Assembly: GCA_030710605.1 (NCBI GenBank)
Contig: CP092881.1
Coordinates: forward strand, 71,105,118-71,169,117
DNA length: 64,000 bases
Reading direction: 5' to 3'
DNA from: Cordylochernes scorpioides
Taxonomy: Eukaryota > Arthropoda > Arachnida > Pseudoscorpiones > Chernetidae
The notes under the pieces were generated by a model. That model was not told the origin of the DNA and made no database searches. It saw only the letters and a list, made by a program, of their open reading frames with translations. Below, piece by piece: positions 63,601 to 64,000 of this stretch. A program made the position numbers and the translations under genes. Position 1 is the stretch's first letter. Every line of letters starts with the position of its first letter.

Positions 63601-64000
63601 CCCATACATTTATCTCTCTAAACTTCTTATATTTCTCTAAACCTATTATATTGGTACCCATACATTTATCTCTCTAAACTTCTTATATTTCTCTAAACCT
63701 ATTATATTGGTACCCATACATTTATCTCTCTAAACTTCTTATATTTCTCTAAACCTATTATATTGGTACCCATACATTTATCTCTCTAAACTTCTATATA
63801 TTTCTCTAAACCTATTATATTGGTACCCATACATTTATCTCTCTAAACTTCTTATATTTCTCTAAACCTATTATATTGGTACCCATACATTTCTCTCTCT
63901 AAACTTCTTTATTTCTCTAAACCTATTATATTGGTACCCATACATTTATCTCTCTAAACTTCTTATATTTCTCTATACCTATTATATTGGTACCCATACA
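57690..64000 (+). repeat. 56-bp satellite array with one GGTACC per unit
   Basis: The unit has TCTCTAAACTTCTTATATT, then TCTCTAAACCTATTATATT and GGTACCCATACATT. It is repeated about 108 times and runs off the window end. Two common variants differ at one base pair position (CATTTCTCTCT or CATTTATCTCT). The first 270 bp (57690-57960) hold irregular 31-34-bp relatives (TCTCTAAACTTGTTATATCG, GGACCCATACATT). A rare variant (CTAGACTTATATATTAAATC, GGAACCC) recurs at about 59823, 62461 and 63577. No coding function; the minus-strand frame at 60842-61087 is an artefact. Confidence 0.97.

Noticed and set aside
57690-64000. CRISPR-like regular spacing of repeats
   Set aside because: There are no unique spacers; the whole unit repeats, it is a satellite, and the genome is eukaryotic.

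Overview
The window is an AT-rich piece of an animal nuclear genome made almost entirely of transposable elements, fold-back repeats and satellite DNA. Nothing is bacterial: there are no operons and no ribosome binding sites. The coding capacity consists of Ty3/Gypsy LTR retrotransposons, a Penelope-like element (RT plus GIY-YIG) and a processed RPL39 copy. A pol III tRNA-Asp gene and tRNA-derived SINEs are also present. The RPL39 copy ends in KLKL as in many protostomes, Penelope elements are abundant, and a LINE C-terminal C-C-H-C motif is of a type I associate with arthropods. I therefore lean to an invertebrate, perhaps an arthropod, with low confidence. I recognise no host protein gene with exons.

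Layout. 1-2256: truncated copy of the Ty3 element, minus strand. 2.8-8.0 kb: nested Penelope-related elements, with the RT/GIY-YIG gene at 4749-6065 (minus). 8.5-15.1 kb: LINE fragment, several hammerhead-ribozyme-bearing elements and fold-back MITEs. 15.39 kb: U2 snRNA fragment. 15626-15990: solo LTR. 17.1 kb: long palindrome. 19.0-19.7 kb: a dispersed repeat split by an RPL39 retrocopy. 20.4-21.6 kb: 169/178-bp tandem array. 25.0-26.2 kb: 67/77-bp array. 28.05 kb: tRNA-Asp. 33.5-34.0 kb: second type of solo LTR. 37450-42642: complete Ty3 element. 42.7-43.05 kb: 118-bp tandem repeat. 43.8-44.5 kb: ~29-bp minisatellite. 45.5 kb: small Tigger-like MITE. 48.4-48.97 kb: 162-bp tRNA-like tandem repeat. 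50-55 kb: LINE, ribozyme-element and SINE copies. 57.7-64.0 kb: a 56-bp satellite with one GGTACC site per unit, running off the window end.

How the parts work together. The Ty3 element makes Gag and then, probably by -1 frameshifting at TTTAAAC directly before the gag stop, a Gag-Pol protein. Its gag start lies inside the 5' LTR and its pol stop inside the 3' LTR. All four LTR insertions seen here sit at ATAT. The Penelope RT is the likely source of enzyme for the many short elements carrying hammerhead motifs (CTGANGA, stem II, GAAAC). At least four of these motifs keep the full conserved core: 12775-12828, 12140-12181, 3016-3069 and 27633-27679. A fifth at 50628-50668 is close to intact. 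Nested insertions with target-site duplications allow the relative ages of several repeats to be read directly.
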